DNA of 64,000 bases from Siphonodentalium dalli (Eukaryota > Mollusca > Scaphopoda > Gadilida > Siphonodentaliidae): contig CP136069.1 of the NCBI GenBank assembly GCA_032622095.1, forward strand, positions 12,544,036 through 12,608,035, in the 5' to 3' direction. A model generated the notes under the pieces. It made no database searches and had not been told where the DNA came from. It worked only from the letters and a program-made list of their open reading frames with translations. This document shows, one piece after another, positions 63,291 through 64,000 of this stretch. Every line of letters starts with the position of its first letter. The first letter of the stretch is position 1. The position numbers were made by a program, and so were the translations under genes.

Positions 63291-63639
63291 TTAACATATT
63301 AAAAATTATAAAATTGTCAAAGAATGTAGAAAATATTTTTTTTAGGCCAATGCATTCTCTTATATATGCGAGGCGACATATGGTCGACTCGCATGGCACA
63401 GGGCATAACTGTAACCATCACAATGTGGTCAATGAGCCGGTTCCAATGATATCCATATTTGTATGGTTCTATTGAGACAGACCGAAGATATTTTAGGCTG
63501 TTGAAGCTTTATTTGGTCGGTTTTGGCCAGTTTGTTGGGTAAAGGGTTAAATCTATTCGAAGTGCCCTTCGGGTCTCAACCGACATCCCAATCATTTGTG
63601 GACCGAGAAGACTGGTCTATCTTTAATAGTGACACTCAC

Positions 63640-63890
63640 AAGCCTTAATTTATAGTGTGTCTGTCATTTGCAGAATGAGGTCCCCAGAGGGTGAATTTGG
63701 TGATGCTACCCCGCATAGTGGGCTAGCATCACCAAATTCACCCTCTGGGAACCTCATTCTGCTGAGGTGTAAGCAGAATGAGGTCCCCAGAGGGTGAATT
63801 TGGTGATGCTAGCCCGCTATGTGGGGTAGCATCACTAAATTCACCCTCTGGGGACCTCATTCTGCAAATGACAGACACCATATTGCAAAT
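63640..63890. repeat. Two adjacent GAGGTCCCC hairpins
   Basis: The outer end CAAGCCTTAATTTATAGTGT GTCTG. Hairpin 1 (63674-63759) and hairpin 2 (63778-63860) each pair GAGGTCCCCAGAGGGTGAATTT with its inverse. They are joined by only about 18 bp (CTGCTGAGGTGTAAGCAGAAT), without the ~215-bp internal segment of the 47919 copy. Confidence 0.8.
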
Positions 63891-64000
63891 CTACAACATT
63901 TATATACTGGTAGCTTTTTAAAATCAGCCTTGTATGGGGCCAGTCATAAAAAATGCAAGACCTTTTATTAGGCCCCGTGCCGTTTCCAAACCACGTTTAT

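Larger units (their letters stand above)
58037..63546. mobile_element. CCCTTTACCCAAC-family TTAA MITE, split by the piggyBac element
   Basis: The left piece 58037-58135 (CCCTTTACCCAACAGAACGG, hairpin core 58067-58131, then TTAA) and the right piece 63291-63546 (TTAACATATTAAAAATTATA, damaged core 63344-63398, GAGCCGGTTCCAATGATATC, TTGTTGGGTAAAGGG) are the two halves of one MITE. TTAA flanks both sides (58033-58036 and 63547-63550). The interruption is exactly at the TTAA beside the first hairpin. Confidence 0.83.

Overview
The window is animal nuclear DNA, most likely from a marine invertebrate and plausibly a mollusc. This rests on AT-rich intergenic DNA, abundant TACATGTA words, genes split by large GT-AG introns, and an extreme load of small DNA transposons. 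There are no bacterial operons, and I recognised no tRNA or rRNA gene. The species call is inference from base composition and repeat style; the genes themselves are animal genes.

Three host genes can be supported. (1) At the left edge on the minus strand (14-383) is the first coding exon of a membrane protein I do not recognise; it runs out of the window. (2) On the plus strand, 7657-7960 joined to 12822-13798 makes a 426-residue RNF26-type membrane RING E3 ubiquitin ligase. Its 4.9-kb intron is filled with transposons, and a minisatellite grown from its own last codons follows the stop. (3) On the minus strand, exons 47448-47325, 45476-45358 and 39978-39895 join in frame to give the last 108 residues of ribosomal protein eL28 (RPL28), with an AATAAA signal just after the stop. 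The exon for roughly the first 27 residues was not found.

Two protein-coding transposons are present. A Ty1/copia-order LTR retrotransposon (52399-57092) has LTRs that read as identical, a 5-bp target duplication, an initiator-tRNA-Met primer site and a polypurine tract. Its single gag-pol frame is cut by one in-frame TAG inside integrase. A piggyBac element (58136-63290) has an intact 580-residue DDD transposase, 14-bp inverted ends and flanking TTAA.

Most of the rest is non-autonomous elements that can be delimited by inverted ends and target duplications. These are TTAA elements (several different ends, many around the same ~70-bp hairpin), TA foldbacks, TWA (TTA/TAA) Harbinger-like elements, and a CAGGG/CAGGC family with 7-bp duplications. 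There is also a double-hairpin family based on a GAGGTCCCCAGAGGGTGAATTT arm. Nesting reaches four levels at 21864-25106. Tandem arrays include a 37-bp minisatellite (31390-32724), a ~72-bp array (34440-36510), 31- and 27-bp arrays, and a (TA)n tract.

The most interesting signal is the TTAA/hairpin system. The same hairpin core sits inside several element types with unrelated ends. In two homologous copies, two different TTAA-specific elements (one of them the autonomous piggyBac) have landed in exactly the same TTAA beside the hairpin. The piggyBac ends also resemble those of one of the local small-element families.
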